DNA of 64,000 nucleotides from the NCBI GenBank assembly GCA_029641185.1, contig JAPWGK010000005.1, positions 1,550,001 to 1,614,000 of the forward strand. The letters are read 5' to 3'. Shown here one piece after another: positions 20,911 to 32,700 of this stretch. Numbering within the stretch: position 1 is the stretch's first letter; every line of letters starts with the position of its first letter. This DNA comes from Pseudofabraea citricarpa. Lineage: Eukaryota; Ascomycota; Leotiomycetes; Helotiales; Dermateaceae. The position numbers and the translations under genes were made by a program. The notes beneath the pieces are model-generated. The model searched no databases and was not told where the DNA came from. It worked only from the letters and a program-made list of their open reading frames with translations.

Positions 20911-21631
20911 ATGTCTCCCAAAACAGCAATCGTCCTCATAGACCCGTACAATGATTTCATCCATCCAAAAGGGAAACTGACTCATCGACTGGCTGCCTCT
21001 CTAGAAGAAACAAACACCATCGCACATCTTCAAGAGCTTGTCACTACGGCTCGAGCCCATAAGATACCCATTTACTATGGTCTGCATCAGCAAACCAGGC
21101 CTGGGTTTCTAGCCGGCTGGAAACATGCCACTGCATGGCTGATAGGACAGAAAGCTCAGATGGCTTTCGAGGAAGGCAGCTTTGGAGTTGAGATATATGA
21201 AGGTCTTGAGCCGAGTTTGGAGAATGGCGATGTGGTTGTGAGTAAACATTGGGGTAGCAGGTAAGTCATACACTGACTCGTTCACATCTGGGCTTCTGGA
21301 TTGCTGTACTAATCAGGTGCAGTTCCTTCAATAGCACGGATCTGGACTACCAATTGAGACAGAGAGAGATAACGCATCTTGTCATGGCCGGGCTTGTTTC
21401 TAATACGTGCTTGGAATCTACTGCCAGATATGCCTACGAGTTGTGAGTTTCTTGGATCTTCGCAGTGATCCTTGAAGTATACTGACGAGTAACAGGGGTT
21501 ATAATATTACCATGCTTAAGGATGCAACCGCTGGATTTTCCATCGAGCAGAAGCACGCTGCTACTGACTTGATCTGGCCACTTTTCGCGAATAGAGTTCT
21601 TACCGTTCAAGAATGGAAGGAAAGCTTGTAG
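20911..21631 (+). CDS. Isochorismatase-type cysteine hydrolase
   Basis: Predicted 201-residue protein of the isochorismatase-like hydrolase superfamily; exons 20911-21260, 21323-21442 and 21496-21631. The expected catalytic triad is visible: Asp11 in AIVLIDPYNDF, Lys near 113 in VVVSKHWGSS, and Cys near 146 in AGLVSNTCLESTARYA. A cis-peptide-type context surrounds HLVMAGL. The middle exon start at 21323 was chosen over an AG four bases earlier because it gives HWGSSFNSTDLDYQL, which fits the family better. Substrates in this superfamily include isochorismate, nicotinamide and carbamoyl compounds; nothing here decides between them. No signal peptide. Confidence 0.88.
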
Positions 21632-22568
21632 TGGAAATTGAGAATGGATCGACTTTCAACATGGCACATGAAGTTTGGAAAATTGCTCTTCAACAAGCAA
21701 ACAATAGCCCTCGATTGCTTCCAAAGCATGCTTCTCTAAGAACTTAACCGAGCTAAGCGATGGAGTTCAACAAGCACCCTAGTACTCTCTGAATACTAAA
21801 TATTTTAGCAAACATGATTAGGCGTATCTGAATGCCTTTGTGCAAAGGACAGATTTACTTCCTCGAAGTATTTCCTGCAAACTCCCTTACTCATGCTTCT
21901 CTACCCAGTACTGTATTGCAACACTGTTGTAGTTTAAATGTTTGGGATAAATTTTGATGTGAGAGATGTCATCATAGTCTCACAATTGCCACAGAAACTC
22001 TACAAGCAGTTTCAAGCTGAATCCCCTATATGTATGATCAGCAAGACAAGCATAGATATTTCCAAACGAAAATATAAAAGCCCTTGAAGTTTGTTCTAAA
22101 TTCTGCCAACATATACTAATTAAGAGCAGATTGCAGTTTTCATGGTGGCCTGAACAAAAAACCACACTTGACAGCAGAAGTACAACTAACAATAGGATAC
22201 TCAAAATTCCTTTTTAAACAAAGCGCATCAGAGATTCTGCGTTCCGTATCTATGTCTTGTTTAAAATCAGTGTATTCCAGTCTTGGCTTGGCATTTTCAA
22301 ATGACTTCCCAAAGAGCTGGATTCCAGTGAAGAAATCGTGATAAAAATTGGACATACAAGCAAGTCTGGATAAATAAATACTCCCTTCGCTGGCCAAGAA
22401 GTTAAAGCTGTGAGAGTTTTTGGTAGTGACTCATTCACCGCCTAAATTACTGCCGGTTTTCAAAAATTTCACTTTATCTCGACCCCACCACGACAAACCC
22501 CACCATCTTTGGGCAATACACTTGGATTGTTCCCAGCACTCATTCTTCTCAAATTCTACCCTTCAGCC
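21632..22568. other. Intergenic upstream of GMP synthase
   Basis: AT-rich spacer with no gene apparent. A TGACTCA motif lies at 22427-22433. Confidence 0.5.
22427..22433 (+). promoter_or_regulatory. TGACTCA, candidate Gcn4/CpcA-type site
   Basis: Perfect copy of the heptamer bound by Gcn4/CPC1 bZIP factors (the TGACTC core is also bound by yeast Bas1), 136 nt upstream of the GMP synthase ATG. In yeast, purine and amino acid genes use such sites. Function here is inferred from motif and position only. Confidence 0.45.
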
Positions 22569-24251
22569 ATGTCTACCACCGTTAGTGCCACCGAGGAGCC
22601 GAACAAGATCTTCGACACCATCCTCACCTTGGATTTCGGGTGAGTGTAACTCCTTCAGCGGTCGCGAAATGGCGGCAGGAAATCTGATAGGAGTCATAGG
22701 TCGCAGTACACTCACTTGATCACCCGTCGATTGCGCGAACTCAATGTCTACTCTGAGATGCTCCCGTGCACTCAGAAGCTTGCCGATCTTTCCTGGAAAC
22801 CCAAGGGTATCATTCTTTCTGGGGGTCCGTACTCGGTCTACGAAAAAGATGCGCCTCACGTCGATCCTGCTTTTATCGAACTTGGTGTCCCGATCTTGGG
22901 AATATGTTATGGATTGCAAGAGCTGGCTTGGCGCTTAGACTCTACAAATGTCATTGCAGGGACCGAGCGAGAATACGGACATGCTGATGTACAGGCCAAG
23001 AGGATCAATGGTCATGTCGATGCGCTGTTCAAGGATTTGGAGGATGATCTTAAGGTCTGGATGTCGCACGGCGATAAACTTGGAGCCCTACCTAGTGGAT
23101 TCTACACTATTGCGACAACAAAAAATGCACCATTTGCAGGCATTGCCCACGAGTCAAAGCCTATCTACGGTATTCAATTTCACCCCGAGGTCACACACAC
23201 TCCCCGAGGTGTCAAATTGTTGGAGAATTTTGCCGTAGGAATCTGCAAAGCACGACAAGACTGGACTATGGCCAAGTTTATTGACCAGGAGATTGAACGA
23301 ATCCAGGCTTTCGTAGGAGAGAAGGGTCAGGTGCTTGGTGCTGTCAGTGGAGGCGTGGATTCGACCGTCGCTGCCACGCTAGTGCAGAGAGCTATCGGTG
23401 ATCGTTTCCATGCTGTATTCGTCAACAATGGAGTTATGCGTCTTAATGAAGTCGAGCAAGTCACAAAGACCCTTACCGAGCATCTCAAAGTCAACCTTAC
23501 CGTTGTCGATGCTTCGGATCTTTTCTTAGATCGTCTTGCGGGTGTAACCGACGATCCAGAGAAGAAGCGAAAAATCATCGGCAACACTTTCTACGAAGTC
23601 TTTGAGAAGAAGGCTTTAGAGATTGAAGCAGAGGCTGAGAATTCTCCTCAGGCAGGTAGAATTGGGTTTTTCCTACAAGGAACTCTTTATCCTGATGTTA
23701 TTGAGAGCATCTCTTTCAAGGGGCCATCGGCAACCATCAAAACCCACCACAACGTCGGTGGTCTTCCAGAAAAAATGGACCTTCAACTTTTGGAACCCTT
23801 CAAAAGCCTTTTCAAAGACGAAGTGCGTCAAATAGGGCGTGAAATGGGGATTCCTCATGATCTTGTCATGCGCCATCCTTTCCCTGGCCCAGGAATTGCC
23901 ATTCGGGTGTTGGGTGAAGTCACTCGGGAGCAAGTAGCCATAGCCAGAAAGGCAGATCACATCTTCATCGAGGAGATCAAAGCAGCAGGAATCTACGATA
24001 AGATCAGCCAGGCATATGCAGCACTCTTACCTGTCAAGGCAGTAGGGGTTATGGGAGACAGGCGGGTTCACCAGCAGGTGATTGCGCTTCGGGCTGTCGA
24101 GACGACAGACTTCATGACGGCAACCTTCTACAAGTTTGACTGGGACTTCATCGCCCGCGTGTCCACGAGAATCGTGAACGAGGTCGATGGTGTCTGCCGT
24201 GTCTTCTATGATACAACTAGCAAGCCACCAGGAACCATCGAGATGGAGTAG
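22569..24251 (+). CDS. GUA1: GMP synthase (glutamine-hydrolysing)
   Basis: Predicted 540-residue enzyme converting XMP, ATP and glutamine to GMP in the last step of guanine nucleotide synthesis. Exon 1 (22569-22639) and exon 2 (22700-24251) join at [15 protein letters not shown]. The N-terminal class I glutamine amidotransferase domain shows LSGGPYSVY, the catalytic Cys in GICYG near residue 90, and the His/Glu pair in [10 protein letters not shown]. The ATP-pyrophosphatase domain has the P-loop [10 protein letters not shown]. The C-terminal dimerisation domain has [37 protein letters not shown] and the ending PPGTIEME. Length and motif order are typical. Confidence 0.97.
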
Positions 24252-24739
24252 AGGTTTGGGCCTTGGCGTCGCTTATTTTTACCGCGAAGAATTAGATTTT
24301 CTCAATTGATTTGCTTTTTTCGTATGACACAGTTCTACCATATCTGACTTTAAAATAACTACCATCTTGATACTGTGCTCACCAATGGAACTTGTATGTG
24401 AGAGTGAAGGTGGCCGAATTGAGTGAGTTGAGATTTAGGTTCCTTTGGGGAAAGAAAAAAGAGGCTGGTATATTGGCACGTACTATGATACCAAAACCAC
24501 TCAAGACAACATAAGTATCATTATCTTACTGTTATAGAGTGAAATATTATGCAGAGAATTTAGAAGTTATTATTTTACTCGTGGCCAGACTGACACGTGT
24601 CTCAACCGCCGAAGACCATAACAAACATAGTAAATCTATCTGATCACGACGATGTGTAGGCACTGGGTTGTTTCTTCTAATCCAGGCTGAGTTTGATTCA
24701 TGTCAAGGTTTTGATTTGAGTTCTTGTAGGTACACAGAC
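24252..24739. other. Convergent 3' spacer
   Basis: AT-rich sequence between the converging GMP synthase and epimerase genes; no gene seen. Confidence 0.5.
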
Positions 24740-25926
24740 TCAAGCTCCAGCAGCCTTCTCCTTGTAAGTCTTCTCGATACCCAGATCTTTGGCCTCCCTA
24801 ACGACGATATCTTCCAATTCGTCTTCAAGGCTCTTTCCCTGCGGTTTCCAGCCCAAGAACTTCCTTGCTCGCTTTGCGAATCCCTTGCTGTTAGCGCCAG
24901 AGATAGGTTCAAAGCCTGACGTGTTTCGTGCCTCTTCCAAACTCATGGGCTTGACCTCTTTCTCCTTGATATAGCCTTTCTTGTAAGCGATCTCGCCCAC
25001 AAGCTTAGAGATCTTCCCCCAGACGTGATGTCCATTCTCAGCTAAGAAATAACCCTTGGGGCCCCAGATCTCAGCGTAATCGCTACCATCAGATTGCCGC
25101 ATGGAAACGGCGTTCTCGACCAGGAGAACGAAGAGCGTGCTCAGATCGTGAACGTGTACGTTGTCCCATTCCGTTAACCCTTTCCCAAACTGCGGCGATT
25201 GGCCAAGCTTGAGAGCGGTCTGCACAAGCCCGTACACTTGTCGACTGCGCTGGTTTCCTGGGCCGCGACCTGGTCCATAGATGGTGGGTGGGCAGACCAC
25301 GGCTGTTTTGACTATTTCGGGATCAGCTGCGGTGGCTCCCAGCACGATCTTGTCGATGTCGCGATGGTAGGCCGTGTCTGGAAGGGATGTCAGGTCAGAG
25401 ACGCGGTCAAGATCATCGTAAGGTTTCTGCGATGGCGCCTCGCCATAAATCTTGTTGTCGATGTCGTACCAGCAGAGGATGCCTGTGCCTGATGTGTGGA
25501 TCCAGAACCCAGGATTGGTTTTGCTGTGGCCGGCGAGGATACCTTTGGCTATGGCGCGAGCGGCTCCTTCGTGATCTGAAGCATCGGCCGTGTCTATCTA
25601 TTTGCTTAGCCTTGAAGATTTTTTTCTCATTGCTAGATGGGCCATACGGATGACAATATCTGCCTTGGCGCTCTCTTCTTCGAGGAGTTTCGAGTCTTCG
25701 AGAGTACCGTACACCAGTCGAACTTTCGGGTATGCCGCCGCAACTGGTGCTCCTTTGTCTGAATTTCGAACTATGGCCGTGTACTCATATTCTGGATGGG
25801 CCTTGTAGAGTGCATAGAGTGCATCGCCACCGATGTAGCCCGTGACACCAGTACTGCAAGCTAGGATTAGTGAGATTTCCTTGAGTGTGTGAGCAGGGAG
25901 CCAAACATGAAAATCTTGGGTGCCAT
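24740..25926 (-). CDS. NAD-dependent epimerase/dehydratase family protein
   Basis: Predicted 359-residue extended short-chain dehydrogenase/reductase; exons 25926-25907, 25853-25648 and 25593-24740. The spliced N-terminus reads MAPKIFITGVTGYIGGDAL, which contains the nucleotide-binding TGxxGxxG loop. It is followed by VVRNSDKGAPV, a segment like those after the second beta strand of NmrA-like/epimerase proteins. DIVIHTADASDHEG, HTSGTGILCWYDI and VVCPPTIYGPGRGPGNQRS follow. A conserved FLGWKP segment lies near the C-terminus. No canonical YxxxK is obvious; a Tyr-His occurs instead (DTAYHRDIDK, with Lys five residues later). The substrate is unknown. Confidence 0.87.
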
Positions 25927-26244
25927 GATGAAATTGGATATGAATCTCAAGTAGTTTGTGTAAAGTTTCAAAGAGAATTACCAGTACTCACTTACGGCTG
26001 GATGTATTTGCACGTTTGATTGTTTTGTACCAGGCGAATGCAATGCGGGGCAATGACGGCACCATTTATAAGCAGATCATTCGTGATAGTGTGTGTACCC
26101 CTCCAACTGAGCTGGCCTGACCTCATGGAAAGGCGGATATACTTTTATCAGAACTTTCGATACTCGCTGAGCCTCGAGCAGTCAGCATATCTGATCCCGA
26201 TCGGCTGGTAATCTCTGCCCTATCACTACAGACGTTGGCTCTCT
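25927..26244. other. Short spacer between epimerase and 2EXR-type gene
   Basis: No gene or clear motif seen in about 320 nt. Confidence 0.5.
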
Positions 26245-26995
26245 TCAGTCGATGACATCGTACCACTCTCCTGGCCTAGCATCCCTTCGCACCATGGTTC
26301 CGTCTGGCATTTCACCCTCGAATGTCACAGGAACTTGACTTCCCAGGCCGCGCAGCTACACTACTGTCAGTCCACCCCTCGGGTTCATCGCATCTTTTTT
26401 CAGGGCTCACTCTGGATAACAAAGCCATCACGTGCCTATGCTGGGCATGTTCCCCAAACGTCCAAACAGTGTCAGTGTCTGGAGCCACATATTCTACCTT
26501 GACTACAACTTCCTGCAGCTCATTTTTCACACACCAAACATCCAGAAGGACGTCGATGGTTTTCAGCCATGTTCTTATGTCGCTGATACCCGAGGCTGGG
26601 GATAGCTCGACAAACCTCAATTTCTGAAGGGCCGGCTCGGATATGAACTCGGTGATATCCAGTGGCCGTGCTAGCTGCAGAAAATACGGCGGCGTAGAAG
26701 CAAGCACGAATGGTTTCTGGTAGAGGACTTCAAGAGCTTCCTTCGTGATTTGGTGGCTGAGAAGCAGGATCGTTGGTGTTTCCAGGCAACCGAAGTCTGA
26801 GAAGTGAGGCCTGGGCAACATACACAGCGGCGGTCGCGAAGCATCTGTCTCTGGATGAACCTGCTGTCTCCGGATCCTCTTGAAGACCTTGTCAAGCTCT
26901 GGCCAGTCGATGGCATAATTATAGATCGTATCTCGTAGCTCTCGAGACAGAGCAAGAAATGGGGAGGCAGAGCTGAACGGGTCAGCCTGGTCCAT
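26245..26995 (-). CDS. 2EXR-type (F-box-like) protein, function unknown
   Basis: Predicted 231-residue protein; exons 26995-26411 and 26355-26245 with a 55-nt intron. The N-terminal segment FLALSRELRDTIYNYAIDW followed by PTILLLSHQITKEALEVLYQ matches the fungal 2EXR/F-box-like pattern (LPxElRxxIyxxAL...LLxxcrqi..EaxxvLY). Its biochemical role is largely unknown. The second exon was recognised because it encodes the in-frame ending GEMPDGTMVRRDARPGEWYD right after a good acceptor; the unspliced reading would end differently. The ATG at 26995 is the first true ATG in frame. Confidence 0.78.
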
Positions 26996-27847
26996 GGTTC
27001 TCGACAGGACCAGTGTTGAGTTGAGGGAGGGGGGTGGATTATGGTGCACAGGATTGTTCCGAGTAAACGATTCTGGGATAGCAAAACAACACCCAGCTAA
27101 GGTTCCGAGAAGTTTCGAGTTGCAGCGAGATAAACAGGATCATCGCGATGTGATTCAGGCGACCATGTCACTGCCATGTCACTGCCATGTCAGGCACAAT
27201 ACAGTAATCATCAGCTCAACCCTGTGGCCTCGTCACACGACTTGACTCCGCCCAGTCGCGACTCACCAGCTGCCGCTCGAGTGCCGCTCCTGTTATTTAA
27301 TGTTCTGTTCTCCTGAGCGGGGATTTCGGGAAGCTTAATTTAGCGAGCAACCCCTTTACAGTAACACCAGAGTTCAGCAACCAGAAACCAGAAACCAGAG
27401 GCCAAAGTCCAAGCAAACATCAATCACCAGTCCAATCTGCCATCGCTCTCGGCCCGGATCTCAAACACTCTCCATCTTTTACAGCATCCTGGAATAACAC
27501 CCCTGAATCATCCTCCCATCTTCGCCATCACCTCCCCACAACTCTGACTTTGCGGAGCATCCTCATCTGCGTCTTTATCCGCCAAGCTCCGTTCCAAGAA
27601 CAGTTCTATCCAGTCACCATCCAGACTCAGAGCAATTGACATCGCGCAACTGAGAAACCTGTTCTTGGCATCTGCTCTATCGAGGAGACCCTCACTTATG
27701 AGCTTACCCTGCTGGACAACCCAAGCTCCAGCCCAAAAGGTACAAAAGCCAAATACGCTGCAGTTTTTCTGCGAGCTTGTTTCCTGTTTACTACCACCCA
27801 CCCTTCGTTCTTTTAGCACCTCGGCTTGTTCTCGCTTCACCTTCACT
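26996..27847. other. Divergent spacer with an 11-bp tandem repeat
   Basis: Upstream region of the 2EXR-type gene (leftward) and the lactonase (rightward). An 11-bp repeat lies at 27164-27192. An antisense frame at 27508-27903 overlaps the lactonase start and is not supported. Confidence 0.5.
27164..27192. repeat. 11-bp tandem repeat (CATGTCACTGC)n
   Basis: Two perfect copies of CATGTCACTGC and a partial third (CATGTCA), in the divergent promoter region. Confidence 0.8.
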
Positions 27848-29116
27848 ATGCGTTCCCATCTTTCGCTAGGAAGTCTCGTGACTTCATCTGCCTTGGCAGC
27901 CAATCTTTATGTCTCCTCCTACATCGGCACCATCACTTCTTTGCAATTATCTCAGCCTGGTGAGGGTGTCTATTCTCTCGAGACCGTCGCAGTCAATAAT
28001 GGATCTGCTCCGAACCCGGCCTGGTTGACTTTGGACCCTGTCAATGAGGTTCTCTACTGTGTTGATGAGGGCCTGTCAGTCCCTGTAGGATCGCTGTCTT
28101 CTTATTCAGTCTCCGCTTCTGGCGCTTTGACACAGAAGAATAGACAGAGCGTGATCGGCGGACCCGTCAGCTCTGTCGTGTACAATGGAGGCAAAGGTCT
28201 TGCATTAGCTCACTAGTTGGTTCCCAATCTCCGAATCTGGCTCTTTACTGACTCCATACTTCAGCACCGGCTCTTCTGTTACCACTTATGATATCAAAAC
28301 TTCAGGGGACTTGCAGTCTCTGCAGAATTTCACTTACACACTTTCTGCACCCGGCCCGAATGCAGCTCGCCAGGATGCTCCTCATCCTCACCAAGTCATC
28401 ATTGATCCAACTGATTCCTTTGTTCTTGCTCCAGATCTGGGAGCGGATCTTGTCCGAATCTATAGCATTGATGCGAACAGCAGTGCATTGACTGAGAGTG
28501 CATCTTTGGAAGTCCCTCCAGGATCTGGTCCTCGCCATGCAGCTTTCCTTACTACAGGAAACAGCACTTATCTCTTTGTGATAAGTGAGCTTGCGAACAC
28601 AGTTACCTCGTATAGTGTCACGTATGGAGCAAAGGCGTTGAGTTTTGAGGAGGTATTTTCAAACAGCACTTATGGTGTAACAGCTCCTGCCGGAGCTGCT
28701 GCTGCTGAGATCCTCATTTCTGTAAGTATTTCCAACATCCAATAATATACCCGTTGGCTTATACTAGAACACAGCCCGACGAGAAGTTCCTCTTGACTTC
28801 TTCCCGGAACGACACTCTCTTCGAGATTGATAACTTTGACACCAGCAACAGCACCAAGCTGCCTTCCGATACCTTGCAGTCCTGGGCTATCGATGCTGCA
28901 ACTGGAGAACTTTCTTTTGTCCAGATTGCGCCAGCAGGTGGCCGTTTCCCAAGACACTTCTCTATCAACAAGAACGGAACCCTAGCAGCTGTAGGACTAC
29001 AGAGCGATGGGCGGGTTGTGATTGTCGAAAGGAACGTCGAAAATGGCACCTATGGTAACATCGTCGCCTCAATCGATGTGCCTGGTGAAGTCAACACTGT
29101 CATTTGGAACGAATGA
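27848..29116 (+). CDS. Secreted 6-phosphogluconolactonase/muconate-cyclase-type beta-propeller lactonase
   Basis: Predicted 388-residue seven-bladed propeller of the lactonase (YbhE/Gly3, carboxy-cis,cis-muconate cyclase-like) family; exons 27848-28215, 28265-28721 and 28775-29116. A signal peptide (MRSHLSLGSLVTSSALA) suggests secretion, which argues against a pentose-phosphate role. Family features are LYVSSYIGTITSLQL, NPAWLTLDP, AHYTGSSVTTYDI (formed across intron 1), APHPHQVIIDPT, DLGADLVRIYSI, GSGPRHAAF and a closing FPRHFSINKNGTLAAVGLQ. Several NxS/T glycosylation sites fit an extracellular protein. The in-frame frame extends upstream of 27848 but gives no signal peptide, so the ATG at 27848 is preferred. 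Confidence 0.88.
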
Positions 29117-29785
29117 TAGAATGGTTTCTACATAATGATTTGAAGGATACTTTGGGGTAGAATTTATACGGCACGAGGCAACTGGATTTATTTTCTTGGG
29201 GTAAAATTATGTTTATAGGAGAGTAGGGTATGACTCCCTTGTAGATAGCAATGAATTTATGAACGAACGAGTAGATAATATTATCAAAATCTACTCTGGT
29301 ACAAAACTCGCATCACCTACTTCTGCTCTGTTTGCATGTCTATCACGAGACTATCTATGAAAAGTGGTACTCTTGTGACCATTGCACGGAGGATACTTCA
29401 GTAAACAACAAATTTTGAAGATTTTTAATCATACCCAAATATGAAGGGAAAACAAACGTTGAATTTCCATTTGGACATGGTTAAATGAATCAGATCTGTG
29501 AGGTGTTTTAGTCAGAAATCGCACTTAGTCGCTGTCCTCGTGACCTGCCCTGTAAGCCAATCCCTGTACAGCCCAACGGGCAGCACTAAAGACGCGGATG
29601 CACGTCACGGCTACCTCACAATCAGTAACTGGGGAATCTTACCATTGCGTGTGCTTCACTCCAAACAATTATTTAGACGGAAGCGCAGCTTGGGGACATC
29701 TCAAAATGCCCTAGGCTTCAAGGCCCAGTGCCGACAATCAGAAAGGATACAACATTGCTGGACCCTACATCATCACACCGCGATA
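29117..29785. other. Intergenic before VPS15
   Basis: AT-rich 3' region followed by the VPS15 leader. Upstream in-frame open sequence before 29786 lacks the myristoylation start and is not called. Confidence 0.5.
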
Positions 29786-32700
29786 ATGGGACAAGGCTTC
29801 TCGCTCACCACGCTCTCCGCGGGCTCTGCTGGCATCGATGTTCCAGAGCTCGCGGACCTGGTCTATGAAAAGACCATGGGAACGGCGCGGTTCATGAAGA
29901 GCATTCGCGCAAGGCATCAAGATGGGGTCGTGTTGGTCAAGGTGGTTGTGAAGCCGTATTCGATGAGCCTGAAGAAGTACCAAAGGGAAATCATTCGTAT
30001 GCATCTGCGCCAACTCCTCCCCCTACTCCGGCATGTAAACTAATATATTTTCAAGATGAGCGTAAAGCTCTGGCTAACGTTCCGAATGCGCTCTCCTACC
30101 AACGTATCATCGAAACCGAGACGAATGGATACCTAGTCCGACAGTACCTCTATAGTTCATTGTACGATCGCATGAGCACCCGACCCTTTTTGGAGGATAT
30201 CGAGAAGAAATGGCTTGCTTTTCAACTTCTCTGCGGCATTCGCGATTGTCATGCTCGAAATATATTTCACGGCGATATTAAGACCGAAAATACACTGGTC
30301 ACTTCCTGGAACTGGTTGTACCTATCAGACTTCTCAGCATCCTTCAAACCAACTACGTTACCAGTCGACAATCCTGCCGATTTTTCATACTATTTTGACA
30401 CAGCCGGGCGGCGAACATGTTATCTTGCCCCAGAACGATTTCTGGCTGCTGGAGAAACACCAGATTCTAAAGCACCCTTAACTTGGGCTATGGATGTTTT
30501 TAGTGCTGGCTGCGTGATTGCTGAGTTGTTTTTGGAAGCACCCATCTTCAATCTGGCACAGCTATACAAGTACAAGAGAGGGGAATACGATCCTTTGACC
30601 ACCCATCTGAATCGCATCGCGGATAAAGACGTACGGGAAATGGTCGCACATATGATACAGTTGGGCCCAGAATCCAGATACTCAGCTGAGGAATATCTTG
30701 ACTTTTGGCGAAAAAAGGTCTTCCCAGACTACTTTTTCAGCTTCCTCCACCAGTACATGGGCCTAATCACAGACCCGTCATCAGGCCGCTCCCCAATCTC
30801 AGGCGCTTCAGCCAATCTCGGAGAAGCAGATGAGCGCATCGATCGGGTTTACTACGATTTTGATAAAATATCATACTTTCTGGGATATGAAAATGAAAAA
30901 CAGGTCTCTACACGACCCTCGTTCTCAGGATCATCATTGGGTCTTTTCCCGGTCCACCTAAATATTCCAAATAATGAACATCAGGCGTCGATCAGCGGCA
31001 GGCGACCTACCGACGATGGGACTCTGATTTTCCTGTCACTGGTTGTGTCATCGCTCAGGAATACGGCCCGAGCAACAGCCAAAATTAGAGCGTGTGATAT
31101 CCTATTAGCCTTTTCGGAGCGACTCACTGATGAAGCAAAATTGGACAGAGTCCTACCTTACTTGGTTTCGATGTTAAACGATAAGGCCGATATCGTAAAA
31201 GTAGCGGCGATCAGGACGATCACACAACTCATGGCTCTTGTTACTGTCGTATCGCCAATTAATGCACATGTCTTTCCAGAATATATTCTTCCTCGCATGC
31301 AGTCATTCCTTCCAGGATCCTCCTCCAATCCTGGGTCTCTAGTTCGAGCAACATATGCTGCATGCTTAGGTAGCCTTGCAACCTCATCTTCTCGATTTCT
31401 TGACATGGTCGCCACATTGAGAGCCGATGGCTCACTCCCAACCGCTGATCCGGAAGCAGAGGAAGGTGGAACTGCAGACCCGGCATATCATGGTCTCTTT
31501 GACAATACCCGAGCGGAGTTGATCGAAATTTTTGAAAGCCATACGAAAGCACTAATCACAGATAATGATTCAGCTGTTAAAAGAGCCTTCCTTGGTTCAG
31601 TGCCAGAGCTGTGCATGTTTTTCGGCACCGAGGAGTCAAACGACATCATTCTCAGTCATTTGAATACTTACCTGAATGATCGCAACTGGATGCTCAAGTG
31701 TGCGTTCTTTGAGACTATCGTTGGCGTAGCTACGTTTCTTGGTGGGACTAGCTTGGAGGAATTCATTCTACCGCTGATGGTGCAAGCACTAACAGACCCA
31801 GAAGAGTTCGTAGTATACAGAGTCTTGTATTCATTAGCAAGTATGGCTGAATTAGGCCTCTTCCAGAGATCGAAGATCTGGGAGCTTGTTGATGTTGTAT
31901 CAAGATTTACTATGCATCCCAACATCTGGATACGCGAGGCAGCTGCGATGTTCTTGTATTCGGCGACTATATTCTTGTCAAAAGCCGATAACCAATGTAT
32001 TGTGCTGCCATTGATTAGGCCATACTTGAAGACTTCCATTAAGGACTTCTCGGAACTGGCTCTATTGGATGCGTTGAAGAAGCCTCTGTCGAGAGCCATC
32101 CTAGATTTATCCATGACATGGGCCACGAAAGTGGATCGAGGACTCTTTTGGAAGCCCGTCCACCAACTACGTACTTTCTCATTCAACCCAACCAGCACAA
32201 TTCCAACTATCTCCGGGAAAGACCTTGGAGATCATGCCCTGCAAAAAATGCCCAAAAATGACGAGGACAATCTATGGATGGCTAAATTGCGGAATTTAGG
32301 ATTAGCCCCAGAGGATGATTTTAAACTGATAGCATTGAGAGAATATATTTGGCGCCTAGTTCCATCAAAGAATCGGGAAACCGACCAAAACGCCAAATAC
32401 CTGGCGCGACTTAACAGTGTCATTACTTTGCGAAGTCTACACATCACACCACAAACTGTCATGTTTGATGAGCAACAGATTATGGATGAGCCACTGCGGC
32501 AAATAGATGATACGAACGGTGACAAGCAACCGCACACTATTGCAGACGCGCTTCTAGATGCTTCAATGACTATTGATGACTCGGTGGCTAAAAGGAAAAG
32601 GTCGGCATTTAACAGCCATAGAGCAAGATTGAGCAGCCAGTCTCGGCCATTATCTCTGATGGTCAATGGCACGGAAGCAGGGTCGCCAATTTCACCAGCA

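Noticed and set aside
27508..27903. 131-codon minus-strand frame overlapping the lactonase start
   Set aside because: Antisense to a well-supported signal-peptide-bearing gene, with no family features.
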